DNA from: Trifolium pratense
Taxonomy: Eukaryota > Streptophyta > Magnoliopsida > Fabales > Fabaceae
Length of the DNA stretch: 64,000 bases
Direction of reading: 5' to 3'
NCBI RefSeq assembly: GCF_020283565.1
Contig: NC_060062.1
Coordinates: forward strand, 6,671,322 to 6,735,321
Part shown: positions 48,266 to 62,595 of the stretch, one piece after another
Position numbering within the stretch: the stretch's first letter is position 1
Layout of the letters: the number at the start of each line of letters is the position of its first letter
Notes under the pieces: generated by a model
Seen by the model: only the letters and a program-made list of their open reading frames with translations
Told to the model about the DNA's origin: nothing
Databases searched by the model: none
Made by a program: the position numbers and the translations under genes

Positions 48266-48457
48266 TTCACATATGTTTACCAAAAAAAAAAAAAAAAAAG
48301 TTCACACATAATAATATGACATATGATCAGAAACTCCTCAGCTTTCATGCACACCACCAGCTCCAATCCGTCTTACTGCATAGTATTTTTAAAATTAAAA
48401 ATTAACAATGCACTTATAAAAATATTTAGTAAGAAAAACATCTACGACATACCTCTA

Positions 48458-48859
48458 CTACTGTCCATAGACGGCAGCAAAGCCGTTTAGCTTTGCGTGT
48501 ATGAAAAGTAATCGGCGGCTATTTACAGCCACGTCGGATGGTATGAAGGCAATCCATCCTGCCTTGCCGCCCCTGTTCTGCATTTCCTGGTTGAGTTGTG
48601 CGACACTCCTTACTGGCACAACCACTCTAGGAACCGTGATGTCTGAATTCTTGACATAGTCCGTCTGTCCACGAGTAACTGCAAGAACCATGAGCTCAGT
48701 AACCACGGTGATGGCTAGCTCCCTACTAATTTCATCACCTATTACAAATGCAGAAGGTGTTCTTGTTCCATCAGGATCGGGGATCCACAATGCATCAACA
48801 GCAGACCGGAAGGCTGTTTCACTGTGGAAAATCTTCGTAACATGATCTTCGTCGGCCAT
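48458..48859 (-). CDS. Unrecognised 133-aa protein (right arm copy)
   Basis: Mirror copy of the ORF at 47643-48044, with the same start context, splice-like signals (3'-UTR intron 48376-48452) and length. One amino-acid difference was seen: the C-terminus reads GFAAVYGQ instead of GFAVVYGQ (GTC to GCC). The two copies face each other tail to tail with about 410 bp between stop codons, so read-through transcripts from either would be complementary to the other. Function unknown. Confidence 0.75.
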   Translation of the reverse strand: MADEDHVTKIFHSETAFRSAVDALWIPDPDGTRTPSAFVIGDEISRELAITVVTELMVLAVTRGQTDYVKNSDITVPRVVVPVRSVAQLNQEMQNRGGKAGWIAFIPSDVAVNSRRLLFIHAKLNGFAAVYGQ

Positions 48860-49435
48860 CCTATTGAAAAAAAATGGAACAAAAATTAATAGCAAAGTAC
48901 TAGTAGAGTAGTGGTTTTACACCAAAGAAAATTATTCATTTCTGACCAAACACGTGCAAAATCTATCAAATTAGCCATTCAAGTAATACATGTTGATCCA
49001 GCTAAACAAATAGCATAAAAAACAAGCAAGCCGAAAAAATATGGCACAAAACCAAAATGTAACAGAGACATTAAGCCCATTATAGATAGCACCGACAAGC
49101 AAATTCATATGACATGACAACCAAGTTCACCAAGTAATAATTTTGATATGCATCGTGTTTGATCTGTGGTTATAATTTCCTTAATTAAAAACATAAAAAC
49201 TCCCCTTAGACTAAAAAACGTTAAAACAAAGGTTGAGTTTATGCTAGACCTGCAGAAGCAAAGTTTAAATCACAAAGGGAAATAAAATGCAAGTGGCACA
49301 AGTTATTTGGAGATATATATAGGCGTGTAAATGTGTTGGCAGTGCATATCCATAGCAATCAAAGCATATCATATACAAGTACAAGCCAATGCTTCAAATG
49401 AAAAAACATCATAAAAATGGGAATCAAATATTATA

Positions 49436-49739
49436 CTCCCTCCGGTCTTGATTATAAGAAACAAAAAAAAAAAGGCACACCCTTTAAGAAGAATGGATAA
49501 AGTTTAAAAAAAATGTGGCATTTAAACTTTTACCCTTAGAAAATCTTCAAGCAAGTAAAGTCAATTTTTGAAAACCGTAGTAATGATTACAAGCTTGTAG
49601 TAGTATGAAGAATATTGGAAAAGTAAAACAAGGGTAAAATTGGAATATTAAAAATAAATATAATGATTGTTGTGCCTTTTTCTTATATTTAAGACTTTCC
49701 AAATTTTTTTTTGTTTCTTATATATGAGACCGGAGGGAG
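49436..49739. mobile_element. Stowaway MITE (right arm)
   Basis: Mirror copy of 46764-47066 with CTCCCTCCGGTCT ends and TA flanks. It differs from the left copy at several positions, including the A-rich run near 49700 and a GTGCC/GTCAC-type change near 49671. Confidence 0.95.
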
Positions 49740-50131
49740 TACATAAGAGGAGAAATGTCATGAAAGCTAGTCCATGCCTCACATGTTCTAAGCTTTTTTA
49801 TTTTTAACTTTTTCCAAACAAGGGTCAATCTTCCCTTCCTTTAGTGTGACATTTTTTCTCATTGCCATTCTTGTGTGTTAAATTTAATCACTGCACATTT
49901 CACTATCTCACATGCACTACCTTTCAACTTTGTGTAACCACCAGCAAGTACACTATCTCACATGCACTATCTTTAACCCTTTTGTTTTCAATTTCTTCAA
50001 ACGAGGGATGATCAATATTGTTAAGGGTCAAGCATATCAAGACATTAAAGAAATATTATTCAAGTAAATGATAAATTCAAGTATTCAATATTGTATTATA
50101 TGCAAGTTGTGAGTCTGACCCGTTGTACAAG

Positions 50132-50631
50132 CAGGGGCGTCTCCGAGTTTTAAGAGACTCTGTGCAAAATATAAAAGTGGCCCCTTAATAAAAAAAATTA
50201 AAAAAATTATCGATTTAAATTGCATATAATATAAAAAAAAAACATTCTTGTAAACATATAAATTATCAATATTAAATCATACATTAAATTAAATGGAACA
50301 AGAAATACAAAATAATTATCTTTGAATATAACGTCAAAAAGGAACATCATAATCTAAAATTAAATTTTATGCAAAGATTAAAATGGACTAGAACTATATT
50401 TACGAGTATAGATAACTAATATATTGATACTCATGATATTTATGAACATTAACAATATATAACTATTATTTTAGGGCCTAAAAATTAATCTATTAATATA
50501 TATCTGATATTTTATAGGTATAAATAATATATAAGTAATATTATAGGACCTCAAAATTTTGAGTTGAGGCCCTCAAAATTTTGAGGCCCTATGCCGTCGC
50601 ACACCTCGCACATGCATGCGAGCCTCCTCTG
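50132..50631. mobile_element. hAT-like element (right arm)
   Basis: Mirror copy of 45872-46371, starting CAGGGGCGTCTCCGAG. One flanking base is missing after its right end (TGTACAGTAAATG here against TGTACAAGTAAATG in the left arm). Confidence 0.82.
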
Positions 50632-51101
50632 TGTACAGTAAATGATAAATTCAAGTATTCAATTACAAACTTTTTCGGTTCATAACCAATTTAAAAGAGA
50701 TGAGGTTTTAGCCTAAGTTTAGTAGGAAATTGCATAGAAAAGTGAGATAGCTTGGATATATCGCAAGAAAGAAGAAAAAAATCTATGAAAGTAGACTTTT
50801 GTACCGCGTGTGGCGCGCAATAGTTGGATGAAGAATAAAATATATAGAGATATAGTTTATGCTATCTGACTTATTAATCGAATACGTGACACCTAGAGTC
50901 TTTCACATTGTTTTTGTCATTAATTAATTAAAGATGTCTTGGACTAGTGGGAGTCTCTCATTCTTTATGTTCAAACTTTGATTTTGATATTTTGTTATCG
51001 TTTTTTTTTGCAGATATTGGATTTTCAAACTTCAGTTTGACCTCACTAAATAATTTCAGTTGGATCAGTTGGAAATAGACATGATATAGAGATCACATCG
51101 C

Positions 51102-52859
51102 ATGAAATTTCCATGCCACTCATCTATATCGATTTTTGTCGTCAAGTATATTGATGTGGTGGTCGTTGGGGTTCCGTCACGTTATACGTCAGTGACAACA
51201 GCCGCGGTGGTCCCATTAATAATGTATGAGATGTACCAGATTGTAAGGTTGAAATCTATAGGTTACTCCATAGGTGGTGGTGCCAACACTCTCAGTAAAG
51301 GTTACTCCATAGGTGATGGACTTGGAGCAGAGATTGTTGGTACATTTGTTCTTGTTTACACTGTCTTCTCTGCTACTGATGCCAAGAGAAATGCAAGAGA
51401 CTCACATGTTCCTGTAAGCCAAAATAAAAATCTTAACTAACTAATATGCCATACTTTTTATTAAATATGATTATCATAAGATTCATAACTATTGGAAAAT
51501 TAGATTAATTATTATCCTACCGTTAAACTTTTTTACATATGCATCCAATCAAATAACTTTATGATAACCACTGGATCTACGCAAGTGGTTGGTGTGCAGG
51601 GTCGTAAGTGTTCTAAATCTCGAGTACTGATTTATCAAAAAAAAAATCTCGAGTGCTGTTAGAACTTATGCCCGTGAGAAAACTTTAATCCAAAGGACTA
51701 GTTCATTAAGTGGTAGAGCCACATGGTTTAAGTACCACACTGAACATTTTTATATGATAAATGTAGAACTCTTAACATTGTCATGTTCTTTAAGAGTCGA
51801 CCTCCACGACATATTTCACTTTATTGACATTGAACTCAGGGTGGCCTTCCTTTTTAGCGGTTTCACTCAGTTTAGAATACCTTAATTTAGCCTATACACA
51901 CCCTTATTTGTGGTTCGGCTCTCAATGAAAACACTCAATTTGTTAGGACTTAAGTAAATATTTTTACTTGATGAAATATAATTGTATGCATGCATAAAAA
52001 AAAATTATACAAGAAACTATTGAAATGCAAGAAACTCGCATGTTCCTCTAAGCCAAAATCCAAATCCTACATTACTATTATATCATTCACTATATTAAAA
52101 TTTGTTGATTATATGATTCATTACTATTGAAATGGATACATTATAAGCATTTGAATGGGACAGATTTTGGCACCATTGCCAATTGGATTTGCTGTGTTTT
52201 TGGTGCATTTGGCTACAATTCCAATTACAGGGACTGGTATTAACCCAGCAAGAAGTCTAGGTGCTGCCCTTATATACAACAAAGATCAAGCTTGGGACGA
52301 TCACGTTAGTATTTTTATCTTTTTTTTACCCATTTTTTTGGATATTTTTTCTTTTAGAAATTCGGTCAATTTAATCACTAATGGTTTTTCAAAATGCCAA
52401 ATGTGATCAAAGCTTTACAATGTAAGAAAATTATATTAGAATTTATTAATTTGCCAAATTTTAGCTTCAGATATTAGAGTAATAACTTTTCGTGGGTTCT
52501 AAGAGAAAATGGACTTTAATAATCTGAGTTTAATAGAAGATAAGTAAAGTTTGATCAAATAATTATTTTAGTTAGAGTTTAACCTTAAACATTGTCGATC
52601 AATTCAACTTTTAATGAAGTTTATTATTCACTTGAGCCGAAAGATAATTGGTTAAATATTGATTTAGTCTATAGGTGTATTTTATCTATAATTGAATCTC
52701 TTGAGTCTTAACTCTTGTAAAGTGAAGATGGTTATTGATTAACCAAGTTATATTATTTTGGTGCAGTGGATTTTTTGGGTTGGGCCTTTCATTGGGGCAG
52801 CACTTGCAGCTCTGTACCATCAGATAGTGATCAGGGCTATCCCCTTCAAATCAAAGTGA
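51102..52859 (+). CDS. Chimeric PIP1-derived ORF (right arm)
   Basis: Mirror of the left-arm chimera, with exons 51102-51413, 52164-52304 and 52767-52859; 181 codons plus stop. The part-translations of exons 1 and 2 are identical to those in the left arm, and the splice junctions (CCT|GTAAGC, GACAG|ATT, CAC|GTTAGT, GTGCAG|TGG) are kept. Novel block-X N-terminus, PIP1 helices 4-6 and one NPA motif. Two copies without a stop are compatible either with a recent duplication or with selection; the sequence alone cannot separate these. Confidence 0.55.
51657..51955 (-). mobile_element. TRIM remnant (right arm)
   Basis: Mirror of 44547-44845, inside the first intron of the right-arm chimeric ORF. 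Confidence 0.75.
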
Positions 52860-52996
52860 GGCAACATTGAAGTTGAACCTAAAAAATAATAACCAGTTAA
52901 ATCCGACCGATATAGGATTCCCATGTTAAATACTATGAATTCCTCCATTATTGATGTTAAATACTATGTTAATCCCATTATGAATGTTATTGATTA

Positions 52997-53172
52997 GGGT
53001 CATGCTAACTAGTGCCCCCGGGGCACTAGTTAAGAATACAAAAAAAGCAATTTTTGTATTGGAAATGACACTTTTTATACTTTACAAACATTGACTACAC
53101 ATGTTTCGATGTAATTTTACTATAATTAGTATCCTTAACTAGTGCCCCGGGGGCACTAGTTAGCATTTTCCT
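52997..53172. mobile_element. MITE present only in the right palindrome arm
   Basis: 176 bp whose ends carry ATGCTAACTAGTGCCCC in inverted orientation, each followed by its own small palindrome (GTGCCCCCGGGGCAC). It is flanked by an 8-bp target duplication ATTGATTA (52989-52996 and 53173-53180). The left arm has the intact empty site near 43507 (TTAATCAATAAC). It is a diverged relative of the GTTAACATGTGC family at 34289. Confidence 0.93.
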
Positions 53173-53427
53173 ATTGATTAATACATATAATTTAGTTGTA
53201 CACTACGGTACGGTAGCATCTTATCTGGATATGTGTTGGTACCAATACACTATTGGGGTGAATAATTTTAATAGATTTATAAATAATATTTAATATAGAA
53301 AAATTAATAAACACAATTTGTGAACGTATCAAAATATTTCACCTCAATAAATATATCACTACATATCCAAATGAGATATTTACCAAAGAATTCAACTTCA
53401 AAACTTATGTATGCAATACAATTAAAC

Positions 53428-54500
53428 ACTACTAGAAATATGCTTATTATTTCCTGCGGAATTTCCTGCGGATTTTTCTGTTTTCCTGCGGATTTACCTG
53501 CGGAAACACGTTTCCTGCGGATTTTCCCAAGGATTTTGGTTCCCAGCTAATACCTTCGTGGGTAATTGTTTCCTGCAGTTTTTGGAATCTCGGAATTTGA
53601 TGCCAAAAATAGAGAAACAATCCGTAGCAAACTTTCCTGAGAAATTTCCGCAGTAATACCCGCAGGAAATTCCTCAGAAAATTCCTCAGGAACGTGATTC
53701 CGCAGCTAAATCCGCAGGAAATTCCTCAAGAAACGTGTTTCCGCAACTAAATCCGCAGGAAATTCCATGCATCTTTTCAAGATTCAATTGTTTTTGTAAA
53801 TATCTTCTTTTTTTTTCTGCTTTTATTAAATACCAAAATGCTTATTGAATAACTTTTTTACCCACAATATTTGAACTTGTTGAATATACATAACTTGTTA
53901 ATTTACATCAAATATTTTTTCAAAGTATACTAGAATCAATCCATTTAAAGAACTACATAGTCCATATCTCAGAAAATATAATCAAATTACATATAAAAAT
54001 ACAAAGCAGTAGCTCAAATAAGCCTAATCTTAAATAAAATAAACAAAAATGTCAAATTAAAACCATATAAACAAAAAAATGTCCCATTGACGGTATGTCC
54101 CATTGATCTTCTACTCTCTCGGTTCTTGTAGTTTCTCTACAAAATCAAATAAACAAAAAAATGTCAAATTAAAACCAATTAATTTACAAATTACATAGCT
54201 TAACTAATTAAAACCAAATAACATTAACTTAATACTTACCGGACTTACATAGATGCATTTGTTAGTTACTCTAGTTTGTGACCAATGTAAATTAAACATT
54301 TACTGTATACTTGCCTAGCATCTTGGTTCAACAAAAATTGTAACTAAATGAGATCTAAAGTATACATAACTAGACATTAAGGAAAATAAGCTATGCTATT
54401 TACTCATAGTGAGTTTTCTACACCTATTTACTCTATTTTAGGTGCAACTCCGTTTTGTGACAACAAAATGAAGGAAGTAAGCATAAAAAATAGAAATTAA
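53428..54500 (+). mobile_element. CACTA-type element fragment (right arm)
   Basis: Begins CACTACTAGAAATATGC at 53428, followed by many TCCTGCGGA/TCCGCAGGA repeats to about 53765. Mirror of 42206-43269, with one extra 12-bp repeat unit. It stops where a second, different CACTA terminus begins at 54501. Confidence 0.7.
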
Positions 54501-55100
54501 CACTAGTAGAAAAATGACTTTTGGCTAAGAGATTTCACTACTGGTATGTGAATACCAGTAGTTAAAACCATTTGATCAAAGGATTCCACTACTGATATTT
54601 GAATACTAGTAGTGAAACGTTCATAGACAAGGGATTTCACTACCGGTTTTCTTAAATCAGTAGTGAAAAGTAGACATGGTGGCAATCTTGTAATTATGTT
54701 GAAATTTGTTTTAATTGGATTTCACTACTGATTTGGTCTTGAACCGTAGTGGAATCCCTATTAGTCTTCATCATATTGTTCATTCATTCATTCCCAATCC
54801 CTAACATATATGTTACGCGAAGCCAAACGAGAACGAAATTCCCAAATCGCCAAATCCCTAAAAATCAAAACACTCACTCCTGCGCCATCTTCATTATCGT
54901 TCTTCAAGTTCTTCAATCATTCTCCAATCTCTTCACCTTAAATTACTCGATCCAATCCCGTAATCGTCCCATCGAGAGAAGCGATCGAACCCTAGACGGC
55001 CGACCCTGCAGTTTTCATTCGTTTTCATTTGGAGTTTTGATTTCGCCAAAGCTTGAGGCGAAACCCTAGACGGCCACCGCTGTCATTCGAGAAAGGTGGA
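54501..55100 (+). mobile_element. CACTA transposon 5' end
   Basis: CACTAGTAGAAAAATGAC at 54501 is a CACTA terminus. It is followed by repeated TTTCACTACTG/CAGTAGTGAAA subterminal motifs at about 54533-54750, as these elements usually have. Captured gene pieces follow (55223 onward). The opposite terminus is not visible in the window, so the extent is unknown. The end coordinate given covers only the terminal region and the following GC-rich, leader-like sequence. Confidence 0.75.
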
Positions 55101-55222
55101 TAACAAAACTCTAGATCTAAGTCTCCTTACTTAATTCGATTTTAGTCGTCCTGTAAATTGTTCCGAATCTCAGATAAATCTTGTGCGTCCATTTCAGTTT
55201 ATGTTTCAATCTGGTTTACAAG

Positions 55223-56037
<815 letters not shown>

Positions 56038-56121
56038 TGAAATGATGACAATATCATAATTTTGTCGGTCCGAACATATGTAATCTTCATGTTGATTCTA
56101 ACTTTTTGTTAAATGTCTCAG

Positions 56122-56242
56122 GTGATAAATCTTCAACTGATTGGGACAAGGCATGGTCAAACTTTAAGAAGGAAGGGAAAAAAACTCCCTTCTCAAATTT
56201 TTCTCCAAATAAGTATGTAAGCTGGAATCCCAGGCGTTCAGA
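56122..56242 (+). pseudogene. Second captured exon, source gene unidentified
   Basis: An acceptor-like TGTCTCAG precedes a frame reading GDKSSTDWDKAWSNFKKEGK and then KTPFSNFSPNKYVSWNPRRS. It has the look of a conserved plant exon, and I vaguely associate it with a small plastid protein but cannot name it. After SDF the sequence switches to an antisense Copia fragment, so the exon is truncated. Confidence 0.6.
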
Positions 56243-56590
56243 TTTCCTTGTGAACTCATCAACAAAGGATATGAAGTACTTACTGCCACCTAATGATGCT
56301 ACTTCAAAAGGACCACATACATCAGAATGTAGTACTTCCAAAGCTGCACATGATCTCTTGCAGGTCTCCTTCACAAATGGTAACCTACTCTGCTTACCCT
56401 TCATGCATATATCACATAATGCATGCTTGGCATTTATCTTAGGTATACCATACACTAGTTCTTGTGAATTCAAATCACTTAGATTTCTGAAATTCAAATG
56501 ACCATACCTCTTGTGCCATAGACCTTCAACTTAGGTTCTATTCTTTGCAGATTGATACATGATCACAAGATTCTTCATCTTAACAAATTT
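56243..56590 (-). pseudogene. Copia integrase fragment
   Basis: The minus-strand frame contains LWHKRYGHLNFRNL, then CDICMKGKQSRLPF and EVLHSDVCGPFEVASLGGSK, ending FISFVDEFTRK. This is the zinc-binding and early catalytic region of a Copia integrase. A stop lies just upstream of LWHKRYGH. It is truncated at 56243, where it joins the captured exon. It is unrelated in detail to the full element at 3456. Confidence 0.88.
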
Positions 56591-56637
56591 TTTATTCCTT
56601 TTTCAACATTTTTAAGAGTATTTTTTAACTTTCTTAC

Positions 56638-56670
<33 letters not shown>
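56638..56670. repeat. (ATT)n microsatellite
   Basis: About 11 ATT units. Confidence 0.97.
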
Positions 56671-57208
56671 CTTTTTTCGATTTTAATTCAATTGTTTGAG
56701 AAATTTGATGTTATATTGTTTAGATCATTTTCCATATTTGTTATTATTAACATAATTATTATTTTCCACACAACACCTCTCTTTTTTTGTTACAAAAAAT
56801 GGCATAGACCAGAATACGTTTCTATATGATACATTTTATTTATTTAAAAAATATGAATATCAATATTCTTTTATTTAACAAATTAAATATTTAATCAAAC
56901 CCGTGTAATTTATAATCCAAGGAATAAAAAGTTTCTAAGCATGATTTATGAAAACTTAAAACAAACATAAGAATTAAAGATTTCCAAGATCACATTTGGA
57001 ATGAATTTGCTATCCATGAAAACAAACACCCCCAAAGGTAATGATATTGTGCTTGGTTCATACATCCCAAACCTAACATGGAACTACAGCTATTGAAATT
57101 TTTGAGCAAATCAGGTTGTATATGAATTTACTCTAACCAGTAAGCATAACATTCGCAAACATAAACCACATAATTTATCATAAGCATCGCATTGGAGTAC
57201 ATCAGAGA
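56671..57208. other. AT-rich DNA between captured fragments and fibrillarin
   Basis: No gene recognised. The second CACTA terminus would be expected somewhere here if the element is complete, but I do not see one. Confidence 0.45.
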
Positions 57209-57330
57209 GTATTCATTCAAACAAAGCTAAAATAAAATCCTAAGTTACACAACATCAGTTGACAAGGCAGTATTCATTCAAACAAAGCTGAAATAAAATC
57301 CTAAGTTACACAACATCAGTTGACAAGGCA
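57209..57330. repeat. 61-bp tandem duplication in the fibrillarin 3' region
   Basis: Two adjacent copies of a 61-bp unit (GTATTCATTCAAACAAAGCT... to GTTGACAAGGCA) with one difference. They start 15 bp beyond the fibrillarin stop codon, so both are probably in its 3' UTR. Confidence 0.9.
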
Positions 57331-57344
57331 GTAAGTAGTCCATG

Positions 57345-59988
<2,644 letters not shown>

Positions 59989-60073
59989 TTTAGAGAAACT
60001 GCGAAGAGATTTGTTAGAGCGGCTAAGAGGGTTTCTCAGAGCGGCGAAGTTTTATATTATTATAGGTGAAAAT

Positions 60074-60130
60074 TTAGGGTTTATAAAATTAGGGTTTTGA
60101 TTTTCGAAACATGAGAGAAAAAGCCCAGTA
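60074..60130 (-). promoter_or_regulatory. Fibrillarin promoter motifs (telo-boxes and site II)
   Basis: On the gene strand, AAACCCTAA (telo-box) occurs at 60074-60082 and 60089-60097, and a TGGGCT site II-type element at 60122-60127, all 86-140 bp upstream of the ATG. In plants this combination marks ribosomal-protein and nucleolar genes controlled with growth. No clear TATA box is seen, which is also usual for this class. Confidence 0.75.
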
Positions 60131-60552
60131 GCTAATTGATGACCCGATATGTTCAGTTTTCGGCTTCTGTATTACATCACTGTAATGTAATTAGGGCATT
60201 ATTTTAATTTTTAAATTTTTAGTTTCAAAACTATCAATTTTTTTTAGATCCTCAAAACACTATCAATTTTGTTATTTATTTTATTTGTTGTGTAAATGTT
60301 AATTTTATTTATTAATTATCTCTTAATCTTTTATTTATCATTTCAATTTCAATGTGATGCGATTGTTTTTATTTTACAATTGCATAAAACTGAAACATTA
60401 AATATTTTCAAAATAATAATAAAATAGAGAATCCGATATTCAAAAGATTTACTTTCTAAGGAGAAGAGACATGGCATTGTAAGTGACCTGATGTGGTTAA
60501 ATGAAAAAATATTATTGGTTTAAGGATTATGGTTTACTTTACATGGGTAACA

Positions 60553-60554
<2 letters not shown>

Positions 60555-60615
<61 letters not shown>
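60555..60615. repeat. (TA)n microsatellite
   Basis: About 30 TA units. Confidence 0.98.
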
Positions 60616-60617
<2 letters not shown>

Positions 60618-61700
60618 AGTAATAGGATATATCTCCGCACAACATGTAAATCTATTTCAAAACACACAAAGGATCGGATGAAAAGAGATGTGGCAAAATC
60701 TAAGTCACATAATTGACATATAAATAGTGACAGAATTAGAAAAACTCAAATAAAACAAATAAAATTAAAGGGTACATACCTTTTAAAAATATTCCAAAGG
60801 GATATGTGTGAAGAGCATCAACCTCACAGTTCAGTTCTTTTGAGTAAGAAATGATGACCCAAAACCTAAAATCAAAAATTATAAAAATAAGTATATCATT
60901 AAAAAAAAATGAACAAATAAAAAAGTAAAGTAAACGAAAGTAAAACAACTATTACATAATTCAATTAAAAATAAGGTATATATTATTTAATTTGTATCAT
61001 AATAGAATATGAATACACATATACAGTAGCACTTAACTAAACCTATAAATGATGTGCAACACAAAAGTTGAATGTATGATGTGCAACAAACAAAAAATGT
61101 CAAATTCTCTTAATTTTATTTGTTATGCAAAAAAGTTAATTTTTGCAAAAAATAAAATAACTACAACAAATCATGGTTTTAGAAAATAACATAAGTATTT
61201 TTATACCTGATGTACAAAATATGAAGAGGCAAGATAATGGAAAGAGAAATTACACATATAAGACATGAAAAAATCTATTCTCACATTCAACCGAAAAAAT
61301 AAATGGTAATCTTTTTAAGCACATGATTGAGCATCAGGGGACGAAAATATTTGTTTCTAACATTCGTAATGGTTAGTTAGGAAAATATGAATAGGATACA
61401 AATTAAAACAATTGTAACCTATATATTAAAATATTGGTAGAAGACTCCAATGGATGAAAATTGAATGGTGACTTAAGAGATGAAAAATATATTACCGGGA
61501 GTTACAAAGTTAATTAATGTGTATTTTTATATTCTTTTTTTTTTGATAATAATGTATTTTTATATTCTCCTTATTATAATATAGTATGCAAAAGTTATTA
61601 TATTCGCCAAAAAAATTAAAGGCTAAGTAAAAGCTTGAGTGAGTGTATATTAAAAAGTCATAAGTATATAAATGTAGAATATGAAAAGTATAGAGATGAC

Positions 61701-61770
<70 letters not shown>

Positions 61771-61771
61771 T
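61701..61771. repeat. (AAT)n microsatellite
   Basis: About 23 AAT units without interruption. Confidence 0.98.
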
Positions 61772-62025
61772 AAGTAGAAATGATGTGGCATTGTATAGTA
61801 ATTTAATTGGATTTAAATGGATGACATGGCTAAATGAAACAATTTGATTGGTTTAATTGGATTAGGGTTAGGAGAACTATCTAGGAATTATATATATAGA
61901 TGTTGCGGAATATGACTTTTTTTTTATGTTAGTTACACATATAAATAACTATTTTTGATGTTGTTAAAATTATTTACAATTTTAAGAAATGATTTTTTTT
62001 TTATAAAAAAAAATTGTATTTTTTA

Positions 62026-62082
62026 TTAGGGGTCCATTTTTATTATTTGCCCTGGACCTCCAAAATCTCGGAGCCGGCCCTG
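62026..62082. mobile_element. hAT-family end fragment
   Basis: Read on the minus strand it starts CAGGGCCGGCTCCGAGATTT and continues to AATGGACCCCTAATAAAA. This is the same end structure as the hAT-like elements at 46371 and 50132. The other end was not found. Confidence 0.6.
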
Positions 62083-62595
62083 CCCATGTGGATAATAAGT
62101 GTGGTGGCCAATTCACTTGTATAGTTGCCCTTAAGTCCAATGTGGATGATTCCCCGACTGCCCCTTCGTGACCCATCAGTGGGATCAGAGTCGATGCTTC
62201 GACGAAGGGTTCGACCGATTCCTTGTATCGAAAGTCTTCTTGACCAAGGTGGTCAGGCGGCATGTCCCGTTGAGTGCGGCCAACAACAATGCAAGTGTAT
62301 GAATGAAAAAGAAAGCTTCTGCTTGAGGGAGATCATAATGAATTTAATGACTTGACGGGAAGATTGTTGTGTCAAGTGTGATGTGATTTAAGTCTCACAT
62401 TACTTAGATAATTGGAGATTGAACAATTTATAAGGGATATGACCCATAAATAAACCTAATGCCTTTAAGGTTTTGGGTAAAAATGTAATGACAAACTCAT
62501 TTGTATGGTTTCTCTCTTAGACATATGTAAATGATCCCTTTGACTGCCCCCTCGTGACCCAACATGAACGTCAAAGGTTTCACCTATCGATCCCT
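62083..62595. mobile_element. Degenerate small LTR (TRIM-like) repeat
   Basis: The phrase GACTGCCCC(T/C)TCGTGACCCA occurs at about 62156 and about 62540. An LTR-like stretch TGTTGTGTCAAGTGTGATGT starts at 62365, followed by AGTCTCACATTACTTAGATA and CCTAATGCCTTTAAGGTTTT. This type of LTR sequence is common in legume TRIM or LARD repeats. No coding capacity. Ends and target duplication were not defined. Confidence 0.55.

Larger units (their letters stand above)
48266..54500. repeat. Right arm of the 12.3-kb inverted repeat
   Basis: Reverse complement of 42206-48235 with few differences. Its unique events are a 176-bp MITE with its own 8-bp target duplication (52997-53172) and an extra 12-bp unit near 53458. 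It retains 9 bp (near 53243) that the intact PIP1 flank also has in similar form, so the left arm lost them. The outer edge abuts a CACTA terminus at 54501 exactly. Confidence 0.97.
60131..62029. other. AT-rich intergenic DNA with microsatellites
   Basis: No gene recognised. It contains a (TA)n tract at 60555-60615 and an (AAT)n tract at 61701-61771. The Tyr-rich, Asn-rich and Ile/Tyr-rich ORFs here are microsatellite translations. Confidence 0.55.

Noticed and set aside
42206..54500. The palindrome as a missed-adapter or fold-back sequencing artefact
   Set aside because: The arms differ by a MITE with its own target duplication, a 9-bp and a 12-bp indel, and base changes, which one molecule read twice would not show. 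Raw-read confirmation is still needed.
60501..60716. ORF with an Ile-Tyr repeat
   Set aside because: Translation of the (TA)n microsatellite.
61510..61847. Poly-Tyr and poly-Asn ORFs
   Set aside because: Translations of the (AAT)n microsatellite.
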